Below are positions 34,719-43,640 of a DNA stretch of 64,000 bases, in pieces; position 1 is the first letter of the stretch, and each line of letters begins with the position of its first letter. Origin of the DNA: Rhodopirellula islandica (GTDB taxonomy: Bacteria > Planctomycetota > Planctomycetia > Pirellulales > Pirellulaceae); NCBI RefSeq assembly GCF_001027925.1, contig NZ_LECT01000007.1:248001-312000 (forward strand). The letters are read 5' to 3'. A program made the position numbers and the translations under genes. The notes under the pieces are model-generated. The model worked only from the letters and a program-made list of their open reading frames with translations. It was not told the origin of the DNA and made no database searches.

Positions 34719-35591
34719 TCAGACGCCTGCGAGCTGAAGACCGTCCAGCAACTCAGCGGCCGCTTCGCTCTTGTTCAGAACGTAGTAGTGGATTCCCGGA
34801 ACGCCATGCTTCAGCAAATCGATCGTCTGCTGGCGAGCGTGATCCACGCCCACCCGGAATTGATGAGCAGCGTCCTCCTTCTCCGACATCGCCGATTCCA
34901 GTTCTGCCGGAATCGATGCCTTGCACATCGAAGCAATCCGTTTGGCCTGTTTGAAGTTCGTCACCGGTAGAATGCCTGGAACGATCGGCACTTCGATGCC
35001 AATCGCTTGGCAAGCGTCGCGGAACCGATAGAAGTCGTCGTTGTGGTAGAACAACTGCGTGATCACGATGTCAGCCCCCGCGTCCACCTTCCGCTTCAGG
35101 TTCACCAAATCCGTCTGGAAATCGACGGCTTCCTGATGCGTTTCTGGATACCCAGCCACGGCGATCCCCAAATCGTCAAATTTCCCTCGAATCAGTTCCA
35201 CCAATTCGTTCGCGTACTTCAAACCACCCTCTGTCACCTCGAACTTGGTGGTGCCTTGAGGCGGATCCCCTCGCAACGCAACGATGTAATCGACACCGAT
35301 CTCGCGAGCATCTGCCAAATACCCCTCCAACTCCTCGACCGTCGAACCAACGCAGGTCAGATGCGAGGCCACCGGCAGGTTGGTGATCTGCTTGACCTTC
35401 TGCAGGACCTCCAACGTCGTCCCACGACTCGATCCCCCCGCGCCATACGTGCAGGTGAAATACTTCGGGCTGAACTGCATCAACCGTTCCACGTTTTTGC
35501 AGAGCAGATCCACACCCTCGGCATTCTTGGGCGGAAACAGCTCAAACGAAATCGCACAACCGGAGGACTGATAAACAGAAGCCAGAGTCAT
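34719..35591 (-). CDS. metF: Methylenetetrahydrofolate reductase
   Basis: A 290-residue flavin-dependent TIM-barrel enzyme that reduces 5,10-methylene-THF to 5-methyl-THF for methionine synthesis. SFELFPPK carries the Glu that in E. coli MetF (Glu28) handles proton transfer. TCTYGAGGSSRGTT, SHLTCVG, ALRGDPPQG, GYPETH, and ITQLFYHNDDF are all family signatures for flavin and folate binding. I start at MTLASVYQSSG, which gives the normal length; 35639 would add 16 residues. It is monocistronic here. A 5-formyl-THF cyclo-ligase gene at the window end belongs to the same one-carbon pathway. Confidence 0.93.
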   Translation of the reverse strand: MTLASVYQSSGCAISFELFPPKNAEGVDLLCKNVERLMQFSPKYFTCTYGAGGSSRGTTLEVLQKVKQITNLPVASHLTCVGSTVEELEGYLADAREIGVDYIVALRGDPPQGTTKFEVTEGGLKYANELVELIRGKFDDLGIAVAGYPETHQEAVDFQTDLVNLKRKVDAGADIVITQLFYHNDDFYRFRDACQAIGIEVPIVPGILPVTNFKQAKRIASMCKASIPAELESAMSEKEDAAHQFRVGVDHARQQTIDLLKHGVPGIHYYVLNKSEAAAELLDGLQLAGV

Positions 35592-35815
35592 CAAACAAAT
35601 CACAAAAGAAGAAATGTGCTGCAAAAAGGCACGCTGCAAGAGAATAGTCGGGCAACGTCACCGGCCAGGCAGTTCCAGACAAAACCGGGCACCTCGCCAG
35701 TATAAGCGACCGCCCGTTTGACGGAACCAAGCGTCCCGCCCGGAGAGAACCGGAGCCTCCCAACTTTACCGCAATCCCTTCGCATCCCGAAACCAGCCGC
35801 TGTGGCGGCACCTGC

Positions 35816-36712
35816 TTAGAGCAGGGAATTGGGACGCTGAGCACCTGGCCATTTGTCCGGGGAGGCGGTTCCTGACACGATCACTCCTTTTTTCTCCCAG
35901 CCCAAGTACGCCGTGACATCGGCGGGGCAATAACGCAGCGTCAAACCACATCGCCTGCGATCGCTCTGATTCGGAGCCGACCCGTGAACCAGCAGGTCGC
36001 TGTGAATCGACACCTGTCCCGCGTGAACCGGTGTGAAACGGTGCTGCCCGTACTTTTCTGGTTCGCTCACGACCTGGTCCAAGACGTTGCCGGAATCAGA
36101 GTCGGTCATGTCGAAGTCAATCAAACCATGCTGGTGGGACCCGGTGTAGACCTCCATCCCACCATTGCCCAAATCAGCATCGTCGATCGCCAACCAAACG
36201 GTCACCGCCTTCGTCGGGGTCAACGGCCAATAACTGGCGTCTTGGTGCCAATCGACTCGCTTCCCGTCCCCGGGCATCTTGCAGAAAAAATGCGAGCCCC
36301 AACCGATCACATTTTCGCCAAGCAGATCCGAGACATAACCGACCAACTTGGGATGCTGCAACAATTCCCACACGCGAGCGTGTTTCAGGTGGGCGCTGCT
36401 GATCGAATAGCTGTCCTTCCCGGCGGCCATCGTCTCAGCCAACAAGGCATCGAAGTATTCGCGCAGAGAAGCGGTTTCCTCCGGGTCCAAGACATCCAAC
36501 GGCCCCAAATAGCCGTCCCGGTTCCAAGCCTCGATTTGGCCCGGGCTCAGCAACTGAGGTGAGGCGTTTTCAGTGGGAAAGAAACGGATCTCGCGTGGAA
36601 CCGTTTCAATCGACTCTCGATCTGGAATGATCGCAAACGCAGCGTCCGAGGGGGATCCGGTTTCGTTCATGGGGACTGATATTTCGTGCTGGAGGATGGT
36701 GGACGAGTCCAT
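35816..36712 (-). CDS. Second phytanoyl-CoA dioxygenase (PhyH) family protein
   Basis: A 298-residue Fe(II)/2-oxoglutarate oxygenase. The metal ligands are His156-x-Asp158 (VDWHQDAS) and His243 (LLVHGSAPN), and Arg254 is placed for 2-oxoglutarate. NGGMEVYTGSHQHG and GQVSIHSDLL are family signatures. It is only distantly similar to the PhyH protein at 16999, so the two are not a recent duplication. Start choice is uncertain between 36712 (MDSSTI) and 36670 (MNETGS). It stands alone. The substrate is unknown. Confidence 0.83.
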   Translation of the reverse strand: MDSSTILQHEISVPMNETGSPSDAAFAIIPDRESIETVPREIRFFPTENASPQLLSPGQIEAWNRDGYLGPLDVLDPEETASLREYFDALLAETMAAGKDSYSISSAHLKHARVWELLQHPKLVGYVSDLLGENVIGWGSHFFCKMPGDGKRVDWHQDASYWPLTPTKAVTVWLAIDDADLGNGGMEVYTGSHQHGLIDFDMTDSDSGNVLDQVVSEPEKYGQHRFTPVHAGQVSIHSDLLVHGSAPNQSDRRRCGLTLRYCPADVTAYLGWEKKGVIVSGTASPDKWPGAQRPNSLL

Positions 36713-36946
36713 TGTCAGCGAGTCCAACAGGTGATTCAACCCAACCAAGTTGCGGGGACAAGCCAGCGTGACCGTTAAAACTGGCGCAGTCCATCAAGAT
36801 TCTCAATTGCTCGGATGCCACCCATCAGCTTGGCGGCGCCAAGCAATCCATGCGAACTAGGGTTGGATGCAACGGTTGCCTTCAAGGCGGTTGCGACACC
36901 TCTCGATCCCTTTGTCCGCACCCAATACGTTCTCACGGTTTGCACC

Positions 36947-37438
36947 ATGTCCATCGCAGCCAACACCCATCCACCACGTCTGGAACGATCCACAACGGTG
37001 GTCGACCGCACTGTTCAGTATGGCGTCGTGAAAAAGATCGCCTTCCACTGGGTCATTTTCTTCGTCTGCAATTCCATCGCGTTGCTGTTGTGGTTGCGTC
37101 TGTTTGAGCACCCTGACCTGAGTTGGCAGCACTCCTTTGAAGATTGCGTCCGTCGTTTCCTGCCCTTCTTCTTGATCTCACTCGCGTTGATTCCTGCCTT
37201 CGTGCTGGACACGTTGAAACTAACCAATCGTTTCGCCGGACCGATCATGCGGCTCCGCACCGAGATTCTGAATGCGGCCGAAGGCCGTCCCGTCACACGG
37301 TTGTGTTTCCGCACGAACGACTTCTGGCGTGATGTCGCAGACTCCTTCAACAGCATGGCGCAACGGACCGGTTTGCTCGTCGAAGAGAACGCCGAGTCAA
37401 CCGACACCGAATCCAGCTCATCCTCCCCCAACGTCTGA
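36947..37438 (+). CDS. Two-TM protein with HAMP-like domain
   Basis: A 163-residue membrane protein. Two hydrophobic segments (HWVIFFVCNSIALLLWLRLF and FLPFFLISLALIPAFVLDTL) flank a short loop with an acidic and aromatic stretch. The second leads into a HAMP-like sequence: RFAGPIMRLRTEI, a glycine-containing connector, then DFWRDVADSFNSMAQR. There is no kinase, cyclase or methyl-accepting domain behind it, so it is a stand-alone HAMP module. ATG at 36947 is chosen over 36815, which adds non-leader sequence. It ends nine bases before a TadE-like gene, so it is probably co-transcribed with the pseudopilin genes. Confidence 0.7.
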   Translation: MSIAANTHPPRLERSTTVVDRTVQYGVVKKIAFHWVIFFVCNSIALLLWLRLFEHPDLSWQHSFEDCVRRFLPFFLISLALIPAFVLDTLKLTNRFAGPIMRLRTEILNAAEGRPVTRLCFRTNDFWRDVADSFNSMAQRTGLLVEENAESTDTESSSSSPNV

Positions 37439-37447
37439 ATTCATCCG

Positions 37448-37885
37448 ATGCCTGCACCCACCTCCCGACCGCGGGACCGAAACGTTCCTGGCCGACGAAC
37501 TCGTCGCAGCCGATCCGGTGTGGCAACGGTTGAGTTTGCCGTTTGCTTGCCGGTCCTGATCCTCTTGGTTTTCGGCTCGATCGAAGCTTCCAGCATGATC
37601 TTCCTGAAACAGTCACTCAACGTGGCAGCGTATGAGTCCACGCGAGAAGCCATTCGCGACGGCCGCAGCAACGCCGACGCCGCCGCTCGCGCCCGAGCAG
37701 TCCTCGATTCCCGCGGCATCATTGGCTACCAGATCACGTTCCCCAACGGCGAATCGCTCGACGCGGACCGCGCCGCCGAAGTCGTGACCTCGGTGTCCGC
37801 TTCGAGTGCAACGAACAGTCCTCTGCTGGGTCGATTCCTCACCGATCGCCAACTCACCGTCAACACGGTGATGTTGAAACAGTGA
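37448..37885 (+). CDS. TadE-like pseudopilin
   Basis: A 145-residue protein with a basic leader (PGRRTRRSRSG) followed by VATVEFAVCLPVLILLVFG. The Gly-Val junction with Glu at +5 is the prepilin-peptidase (TadV-type) cleavage pattern of TadE/TadF pseudopilins. The remainder is a short periplasmic domain. In Flp/Tad systems such proteins help build the adhesive pilus. It sits between the HAMP-like gene and a VWA TadG-like gene, with a second TadE-like gene after that. No TadA ATPase, TadZ or secretin gene is present in the window. Confidence 0.82.
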   Translation: MPAPTSRPRDRNVPGRRTRRSRSGVATVEFAVCLPVLILLVFGSIEASSMIFLKQSLNVAAYESTREAIRDGRSNADAAARARAVLDSRGIIGYQITFPNGESLDADRAAEVVTSVSASSATNSPLLGRFLTDRQLTVNTVMLKQ

Positions 37886-37961
37886 GACCGCAATCGCACC
37901 ACTGAATTCACCACGCACATCCGCCCCGTCCAACTTCATCCGACTCGTCCGGAATCGCAGC

Positions 37962-39053
37962 ATGCATCCCGCCTCCACCACCAAGTCGACGCTGTCTCGC
38001 AAACTTCGTGATCGCTGCGTCGCATTTGACCTTCATCGAACTCGCCGTGCACCGCAACGGCAGGGGGCGATGCTGGTGCTGATCGCGATCATGATGTTTT
38101 TATTCTTGATCGTCGTGGCTTTCTCAATCGACATCGCACAGATGCACCTGGCTCGGACCGAGTTGCGTTCATCAACCGATGCAGCCGCCAATGCCGCCGC
38201 AACCACTTTGGCAGACACGCTGGACCGCAACCAAGCCATTCGGCGCGGTCAGCAAATCGCACAAGCCAACTTGGTCAACGGACAACCATTGCTGCTCGGG
38301 GACAGCGACTTCCAGTTCGGCAGATCCGAGCGTCAAGTGAACGGCAAGTATGCGTTCACTTCCGGCGAAGCTCCCTTCAACGGGGTTCGTGTCAACGGCC
38401 AACGCACCACGGGATCATTGTCCGGCCCCGTGCCATTGTTCTTTGGCAACGTCACCGGCACCTCGATCTTTGAACCGGAAGCATTTGCGACGGCAACCTA
38501 TGTCGAACGCGACATCACCTTGGTCGTCGACCGCAGTGGTTCGATGGGCGGCAGTCGATTCGCTGACCTCCGGGATGCCATCCGAATCTTCACCGACATG
38601 TTGGCCACGACTCCGGTCGATGAACAAATCGGGCTAGCCTCGTACAACGACCGAGCCAGCGAAGACGTGCAGTTGACCGAAAACTTCGCCGAAATCACCA
38701 CCGCCATGGACGGGTTGAGAACGGGTGGATTCACCAGCATTTCCGGTGGCATGCAAGCCGGACGGGAAATCGCCCTGCGTGGTCGACCTCCCGAGTTTGT
38801 CGAACGCACCATGATTGTGATGACCGATGGTCGCCACAACCGAGGCATCGAACCCAGAGTCGTGGCCAATGATCTCGCCGCCGATGGCGTCACCATCCAC
38901 ACCATCACCTTCGGAGCCGGCGCCGACTTCGGCCGCATGCAAGACGTTGCACGCATCGGAGGTGGTCGGCACTTCCACGCCACCGATGGCGCCCAGTTGC
39001 GTGAAATCTACCGAGAGATCGCCCTCACGTTGGGAACGGTTCTGACCGAGTGA
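37962..39053 (+). CDS. TadG-like protein with von Willebrand factor A domain
   Basis: A 363-residue protein with a Tad_N-type start: RQGAMLVLIAIMMFLFLIVVAFSIDIAQM (about 34-62) is one membrane helix, and RTELRSSTDAAANAAATTLA is the region typical of TadG. Residues about 184-345 form a VWA domain whose MIDAS motif is complete (DRSGSMGGS, Asp190, Ser192, Ser194), with a later Asp in MTDGRHN. It is expected at the outer face of the inner membrane or in the pilus assembly. Its stop overlaps a possible GTG start at 39050 of the next gene by four bases. VWA-TadG proteins are known elsewhere; partner ligand unknown. Confidence 0.83.
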   Translation: MHPASTTKSTLSRKLRDRCVAFDLHRTRRAPQRQGAMLVLIAIMMFLFLIVVAFSIDIAQMHLARTELRSSTDAAANAAATTLADTLDRNQAIRRGQQIAQANLVNGQPLLLGDSDFQFGRSERQVNGKYAFTSGEAPFNGVRVNGQRTTGSLSGPVPLFFGNVTGTSIFEPEAFATATYVERDITLVVDRSGSMGGSRFADLRDAIRIFTDMLATTPVDEQIGLASYNDRASEDVQLTENFAEITTAMDGLRTGGFTSISGGMQAGREIALRGRPPEFVERTMIVMTDGRHNRGIEPRVVANDLAADGVTIHTITFGAGADFGRMQDVARIGGGRHFHATDGAQLREIYREIALTLGTVLTE

Positions 39054-39103
39054 TTTCGATCGGCCACCAATTCCTTCCCCTCACTTCTTCCCAACAAATT
39101 CCC

Positions 39104-39526
39104 ATGCACTCGCCGACTCACTCTCGCCGACACCTCGCCCAACCGAAATCTCGGCAAGGCGCCGTTGCGGTTGAATTTGCCGTTGTCGTCCCGTTGCTGT
39201 TCTTGTTCTTCTTCGCCGGATTCGAGTTCATGCGAGTGGCGATGGTCCGGCACACCATTGACAACGCAGTCTACGAAGGGGCTCGCGTGGGGATCATCCC
39301 CGGTGGCACCAACGCGGAAGTCCGAACCGAAGCCACGCGGATCCTGGGCACCATCGGAATCGATGTCTTCAACCTGGAAGTGGAACCGGCCAACATCACG
39401 GACGCCACCCAAGACATCACCGTTCGCGTGACCGTGCCCCTGGACCGCAACACCTACGTCCCCGCGAACTACTTTCTCGGCGAAGAAATGCAGCGAGAAC
39501 TGACGATGCGTCGCGAAGGACGCTAA
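39104..39526 (+). CDS. Second TadE-like pseudopilin
   Basis: A 140-residue pseudopilin-like protein. The leader MHSPTHSRRHLAQPKSRQG is followed by AVAVEFAVVVPLLFLFFFAG, with Glu at +5 after the predicted Gly-Ala cleavage. The periplasmic part contains EFMRVAMVRHTIDNAVYEGAR, typical of TadE. A GTG at 39050, overlapping the previous stop, would add 18 residues to the leader and cannot be ruled out. It is the last gene of the set; a 97-base palindromic repeat follows and may mark the end of transcription. Confidence 0.82.
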   Translation: MHSPTHSRRHLAQPKSRQGAVAVEFAVVVPLLFLFFFAGFEFMRVAMVRHTIDNAVYEGARVGIIPGGTNAEVRTEATRILGTIGIDVFNLEVEPANITDATQDITVRVTVPLDRNTYVPANYFLGEEMQRELTMRREGR

Positions 39527-39532
39527 GCACCA

Positions 39533-39629
39533 CGTGAACAACAAGTGACGTAGCGGAAGGGCGCGAGCCCTCCGGTTCCTCACCGGGCGGCTTGCGCCAC
39601 ACCGCTAACATCGTCACCTGTTGTTCACG
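39533..39629. repeat. 97-base imperfect palindrome
   Basis: CGTGAACAACAAGTGACG at left and CGTCACCTGTTGTTCACG at right pair with one mismatch. Inside, TAGCGG pairs with CCGCTA, and the GGGCGCGAGCCCTCCGGT and ACCGGGCGGCTTGCGCC segments pair with mismatches. This is the form of a dispersed Rhodopirellula intergenic repeat. One arm sequence (GAACAACAGGTGAC) recurs at 11839-11852. It follows the tad-like genes and may also stop transcription. Confidence 0.75.
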
Positions 39630-39801
39630 CGTTGCTAAAAGTCACCGGTGAAAGTCAACGGTTCTTCAGCCCGCGACCCTAGCAAGTCCAATCGGGCTGC
39701 ATTAGAGTGAGCGGTCCGACTTCTCCCTGGTCATCTTTCGATGGCCTGCTGTTTCCCGAAGTGATTCAGCGACCAATCCTTTGACTGGATCGAACAGCCA
39801 G

Positions 39802-40806
39802 ATGAGCTTTGAACGCGGCAACCGGCGAGACTTTGATTGGCAGAATATTGATTGGGGGAGGATGGAAGATTTCCGTCCGCTCCTTTTCTGGGGCGTTCCG
39901 GCGATGTTATTGGCCCTGTTGGCCTACACCTCCGTTTACACCGTTCAAGCGGAATCGCAAGGTGTTGTCTTGCGGTTCGGCAAGTACATCAAAACGGTGG
40001 ATCCCGGGTTGCGATACAAGCTTCCTTTTGGTGTGGATCAGGTTTCCATCCTGCCAGTCAAACGTCAACTGAAACAGGAGTTTGGCTTCGGCACCGAGGG
40101 TGCGTTGGACACGCTGCAGTATTCCAATGAGCAATCAGAAGAACGGAGCATGGTCACCGGTGACCTGAATGCAGCGACCGTGGAATGGATCATTCAGTAC
40201 CGAATTCGCGATCCGCAGTTGTACCTGTTTCAGGTTCGCAACCCAGGCGACACGCTCCGGGCAATTTCGGAATCGGTCATGCGAACTGTGGTCGGCGATC
40301 GCACCGTCGACGAGGTGATCACGGTGGGGCGGCAAGAGATTGAAGCGGAAGCACTCGTTCAACTGCAAGACGTGGTGAACATGTACCAGCTTGGTTTGAG
40401 CATCGATCAAGTTCAGTTGAAGAACGTCAACCCGCCGGTCACGGTTCAGCCCTCGTTCAACGAAGTCAATCAGGCTCAGCAGGAACGGGAGAAGATGATC
40501 AATGTCGCCAACGGCGAATACAACAAAGTCGTGCCTCGCGCCAGCGGGGAAGCCGAGCAGAAGATTCAAGCAGCCGAGGGATACGCCCTCAAACGCGTCA
40601 ACGAAGCCGAGGGCGACGTGTCGCGTTTCAATGCGGTCATGACCGAGTACCTGAAGGCCCCCGAGGTGACCAAGCGACGTATCTATATCGAAACGATGCG
40701 GGCGGTGGTGCCCAAGCTTGGCAAGAAGATCATCCTTGACGAAGAAGCCAGTCAAATTTTGCCGCTGCTGCAATTGTCCACCGACACACAACGAGGCCAA
40801 CGATGA
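39802..40806 (+). CDS. hflK: HflK-like SPFH membrane protease regulator
   Basis: A 334-residue protein with one N-terminal membrane helix (PLLFWGVPAMLLALLAYTSVYTV) and a large SPFH/band 7 domain (ESQGVVLRFGKYIKTVDPGL, VTGDLNAATVEWIIQYRIRD). The C-terminal half is a long coiled coil with NEVNQAQQEREKMI and ASGEAEQKIQAAEGYA typical of HflK. HflK and HflC form a ring that controls the FtsH protease at the inner membrane. MSFERG at 39802 is used; the frame allows a TTG at 39781. It overlaps hflC by four bases (ATGA). No ftsH is in the window. Confidence 0.9.
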   Translation: MSFERGNRRDFDWQNIDWGRMEDFRPLLFWGVPAMLLALLAYTSVYTVQAESQGVVLRFGKYIKTVDPGLRYKLPFGVDQVSILPVKRQLKQEFGFGTEGALDTLQYSNEQSEERSMVTGDLNAATVEWIIQYRIRDPQLYLFQVRNPGDTLRAISESVMRTVVGDRTVDEVITVGRQEIEAEALVQLQDVVNMYQLGLSIDQVQLKNVNPPVTVQPSFNEVNQAQQEREKMINVANGEYNKVVPRASGEAEQKIQAAEGYALKRVNEAEGDVSRFNAVMTEYLKAPEVTKRRIYIETMRAVVPKLGKKIILDEEASQILPLLQLSTDTQRGQR

Positions 40807-41783
40807 AACGTGCCTTCCTTCCCCTCGCCTTCCTGCTGCTATTCCTGGCTGCCTTTCTCGGTTTAAGCAGCGCGTACACCGTGTCGGAAACCGAACAGAT
40901 CATCATCACTCAGTTCGGCAAACCCGTGGGGGACCCGATCAGCGAAGCAGGCCTCCACTTCAAAACACCCTTCATCCAAGAAGTCACTCGCATCGAGAAG
41001 CGAATCCTGGAGTGGGATGGTCGCCCCAATGAGATGCCAACCAAGGACAAGACTTACATCGTTGTCGACACGTTCGGGCGATGGCGAATCAGCGACGCGA
41101 AACAGTTCTTTCTGCGGTTGCGAGACGAACGCAGCGCCCAGTCTCGCTTGGATGACATCCTCGGTAGCGAAACTCGCAACGCCATTGCCAAGCACGAGCT
41201 GATCGAAGTCATTCGCACCACCAAGGATCGCGAGCCGGACGTCGACGCGACGTTGGTCGACGCACCCGGCAACATCGGCATGCTCTATCCCATCACCCTG
41301 GGGCGTGCAGTGATTGAACGCGAAATCTTTGAGAAGGCCGCGAGCAAGCTCAATGATTTTGGAATTGAGTTGCTGGACGTTCGGTTCAAACGAATCAACT
41401 ACAACGAAAGTGTCCGCAGGCGTATTTTTGAACGCATGATCAGTGAACGACAGCAGATCGCAGAACGTTTTCGCAGCGAAGGCGCTGGTGAGGCAGCGAA
41501 AATCATGGGGCGGAGCGAGCGTGACCTGCTGCGCATCGAATCCGAAGCTTACAAAACGGTCCAGCAAATTCACGGCGTTGCGGACGCCAAGGCGACCGAG
41601 ATCTACGCCAGTGCTTACAACCAAAGCGACGAATCCGTTGACTTCTATGAATTCATCATGACGATGGAGTCGTACCAAGAAATGCTGGATCAAGACAGCA
41701 CGCTGATTCTCACCACGGGCAGCGACATCTTTCGGTTTCTTAAGAATGTCAATCGGCCTAACAACGCCCCGGCGGCGAGGTAA
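40803..41783 (+). CDS. hflC: HflC-like SPFH membrane protease regulator
   Basis: A 326-residue partner of HflK. One N-terminal signal-anchor helix (FLPLAFLLLFLAAFLGLSSAYTV) is followed by the SPFH domain (TEQIIITQFGKPVG, GLHFKTPFIQEV) and a coiled coil (FRSEGAGEAAKIMGRSERDL). FYEFIMTMESYQEML and LTTGSDIFRFL near the end are HflC signatures. The ATG overlaps the hflK stop, so the two are translated together. The stop is immediately followed by an inverted repeat that may end the transcript. Confidence 0.92.
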   Translation: MKRAFLPLAFLLLFLAAFLGLSSAYTVSETEQIIITQFGKPVGDPISEAGLHFKTPFIQEVTRIEKRILEWDGRPNEMPTKDKTYIVVDTFGRWRISDAKQFFLRLRDERSAQSRLDDILGSETRNAIAKHELIEVIRTTKDREPDVDATLVDAPGNIGMLYPITLGRAVIEREIFEKAASKLNDFGIELLDVRFKRINYNESVRRRIFERMISERQQIAERFRSEGAGEAAKIMGRSERDLLRIESEAYKTVQQIHGVADAKATEIYASAYNQSDESVDFYEFIMTMESYQEMLDQDSTLILTTGSDIFRFLKNVNRPNNAPAAR

Positions 41784-42120
41784 GCAGGTCGGCAGGAGTC
41801 TTTCGGCGTTTGAAATGTCTTGGCAAGTATGGTTGCTTCCACGTACAACCGGGGCTAACGCCCAAACGGCTCACATGGTGATGCCCGATCATTCCTGCCG
41901 ACCTGCCTAGGAACGCAATCCATCACCATCGATCATCGCCATTTGCCTGATCAGGCACGACCGTGAGAAGATCGGCGGTGGTGCATGAACTGGGACCGCG
42001 GCGCGCAAAAGTTGGTGGCCAAGCACGCAGGGCGTCGCCGTGGTCGACGACCTCGCGGGGATCGGTTCCGAGCTGGGGTCTCGCAATGGAATGCCATCCG
42101 GCGGAGTCGATGGGCGGCTG
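41784..42120. repeat. Intergenic region with 14-bp inverted repeats
   Basis: GCAGGTCGGCAGGA at 41784-41797 is repeated inverted at 41893-41906. Between them lies AACCGGGGCTAACGCCC, another sequence common in Rhodopirellula spacers. The remaining 210 bases up to the DUF1501 stop hold no supported gene. The flanking genes converge, so the element may end transcription for both. Confidence 0.6.
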
Positions 42121-43623
42121 TCAGGCCATCACATCGTGAATGACGCTGCCGTGAACGTTGGTCAATCGCCGTTCCAACCCGTTGTGATAAAACGTCAATC
42201 GTTCGTGATCCAGTCCCATCAAGTGCAACAGGCTGGCGTTGAAGTCATAGACGGAAGTTGGGTTCACGGCCGCTTTGAATCCGAACTCATCGCTTTCGCC
42301 ATAGCTGAAACCTTTTTTGACACCTGCACCGGTGAGGAAGCAGGTGAAAGCATCTGGATTGTGATCGCGTCCCGTTCCGTTGGATTGCAGAAACGGCATC
42401 CGGCCGAATTCCGTCGCCCAGACGACCAGGGTGTTCTCAAGCAAACCGCGTTGCTTCATATCGGCGATCAAGGCAGCGGTCGGTTGATCCATGATCTCGG
42501 CCTGCATCGCGTGCGTCTTGCCGATGTCGGAGTGTGAGTCCCAGTTCGTGATCCCGTTGCCACCCGCGGGATCGCTGCCATTGAACAGTTGAACAACTCG
42601 AACGCCCTTCTCGATCAAGCGACGAGCCAGAATGCAGTTCTTGGCATATTCCCCTCGCACCGGACTGCCACCTTCGACACCGTAGGCCTTCAACGTGGCT
42701 GCTGTTTCGCCGGAAAGATCCATCACATCAGGAACGGAGGTCTGCATCTTTCCCGCCAATTCGTAGCTCGCGATTCGTCCGGCTAGGTTGGCATCGCCGG
42801 GGTAGAGTTCGAGATGCTTCGCGTTGAGTCGTTGCAGCAGGTCAACCGTTGCATGATCCGCATCCGGTGAGAGCCGGCTGGGGCGATGCAAGTTGTTGGG
42901 CGGGTTCTTGGCGTTGAAGTCGGTGCCCTGGAAGGCAGCCGGCAAGAATCCGTTGCCAAAGTTGTTCTTGCCGCTCCGGGCCAAACCGCGCGGATCGTTG
43001 ATGGCGACGAAGGCGGGCAATTCTTGGTTCTCCGTTCCAAGGGCGTAAGTCACCCAGGATCCAAACGACGGGAACCCTTCCATCGTGAACCCCGTGTTCA
43101 AGAAGTTCTCGCCCTGTGGGTGGGCACTCGTGTCTGTGTTGAGCGAGTGCAGGAAGCAGAAGTCATCGACTTGTTCCGCCAAATGGGGCAACAAGTCCGA
43201 GACCATCTTTCCGGTTTCACCCCGCGGTTTGAAATCCCAAAACGGTTTCGCAATGTTGCCTGTGGGGCCTTCGAAGGTGACCGCGGGGATGCCCGGTGGT
43301 TTTTGTCCGTGCAGCTTGGTGAGCGCTGGTTTGTAGTCAAACGTGTCGACGTGACTGACCGCACCAGGGCAAAAAATCACCAGCACCTGTTTGGCGGGCG
43401 CATCGAAATGGGCCGGTCGCGGCAAATAGGGTTTGTCGGGATCGATCGATGGGCGAATGGGAGTCTTGCCCCCGGCGGTGCCGACGTCCGATGCAAGCAG
43501 TCCATCGGATTGCAGCAAACCTGCCAGGCCAAGCCCAGCGGTCGACAGCCCGGCAGTGCCGAGGAAGCTACGGCGATCCAACAAGCGGCGACCGTGAGCG
43601 GAGAGGTTCTCTGGGTTTGTCAT
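42121..43623 (-). CDS. DUF1501 protein with Tat signal
   Basis: A 500-residue exported protein. DRRSFLGTAGLSTAGLGLAG is a twin-arginine signal, so it is exported folded. The rest is the DUF1501 family, which has an alkaline-phosphatase/sulfatase-like fold; KQVLVIFCPGAVSHVDTFDYK and VVWATEFGRMP, with HNPDAFTCFLTGAGVKKG, are characteristic. DUF1501 genes in planctomycetes nearly always follow PSCyt/DUF1549/DUF1553 genes, as here (18 bases downstream of the previous stop). The function of the pair is not established. I start at MTNPENL, 43623, directly before the Tat motif region. Confidence 0.88.
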   Translation of the reverse strand: MTNPENLSAHGRRLLDRRSFLGTAGLSTAGLGLAGLLQSDGLLASDVGTAGGKTPIRPSIDPDKPYLPRPAHFDAPAKQVLVIFCPGAVSHVDTFDYKPALTKLHGQKPPGIPAVTFEGPTGNIAKPFWDFKPRGETGKMVSDLLPHLAEQVDDFCFLHSLNTDTSAHPQGENFLNTGFTMEGFPSFGSWVTYALGTENQELPAFVAINDPRGLARSGKNNFGNGFLPAAFQGTDFNAKNPPNNLHRPSRLSPDADHATVDLLQRLNAKHLELYPGDANLAGRIASYELAGKMQTSVPDVMDLSGETAATLKAYGVEGGSPVRGEYAKNCILARRLIEKGVRVVQLFNGSDPAGGNGITNWDSHSDIGKTHAMQAEIMDQPTAALIADMKQRGLLENTLVVWATEFGRMPFLQSNGTGRDHNPDAFTCFLTGAGVKKGFSYGESDEFGFKAAVNPTSVYDFNASLLHLMGLDHERLTFYHNGLERRLTNVHGSVIHDVMA

Positions 43624-43640
43624 GATGTTTCGGTCCCGTG

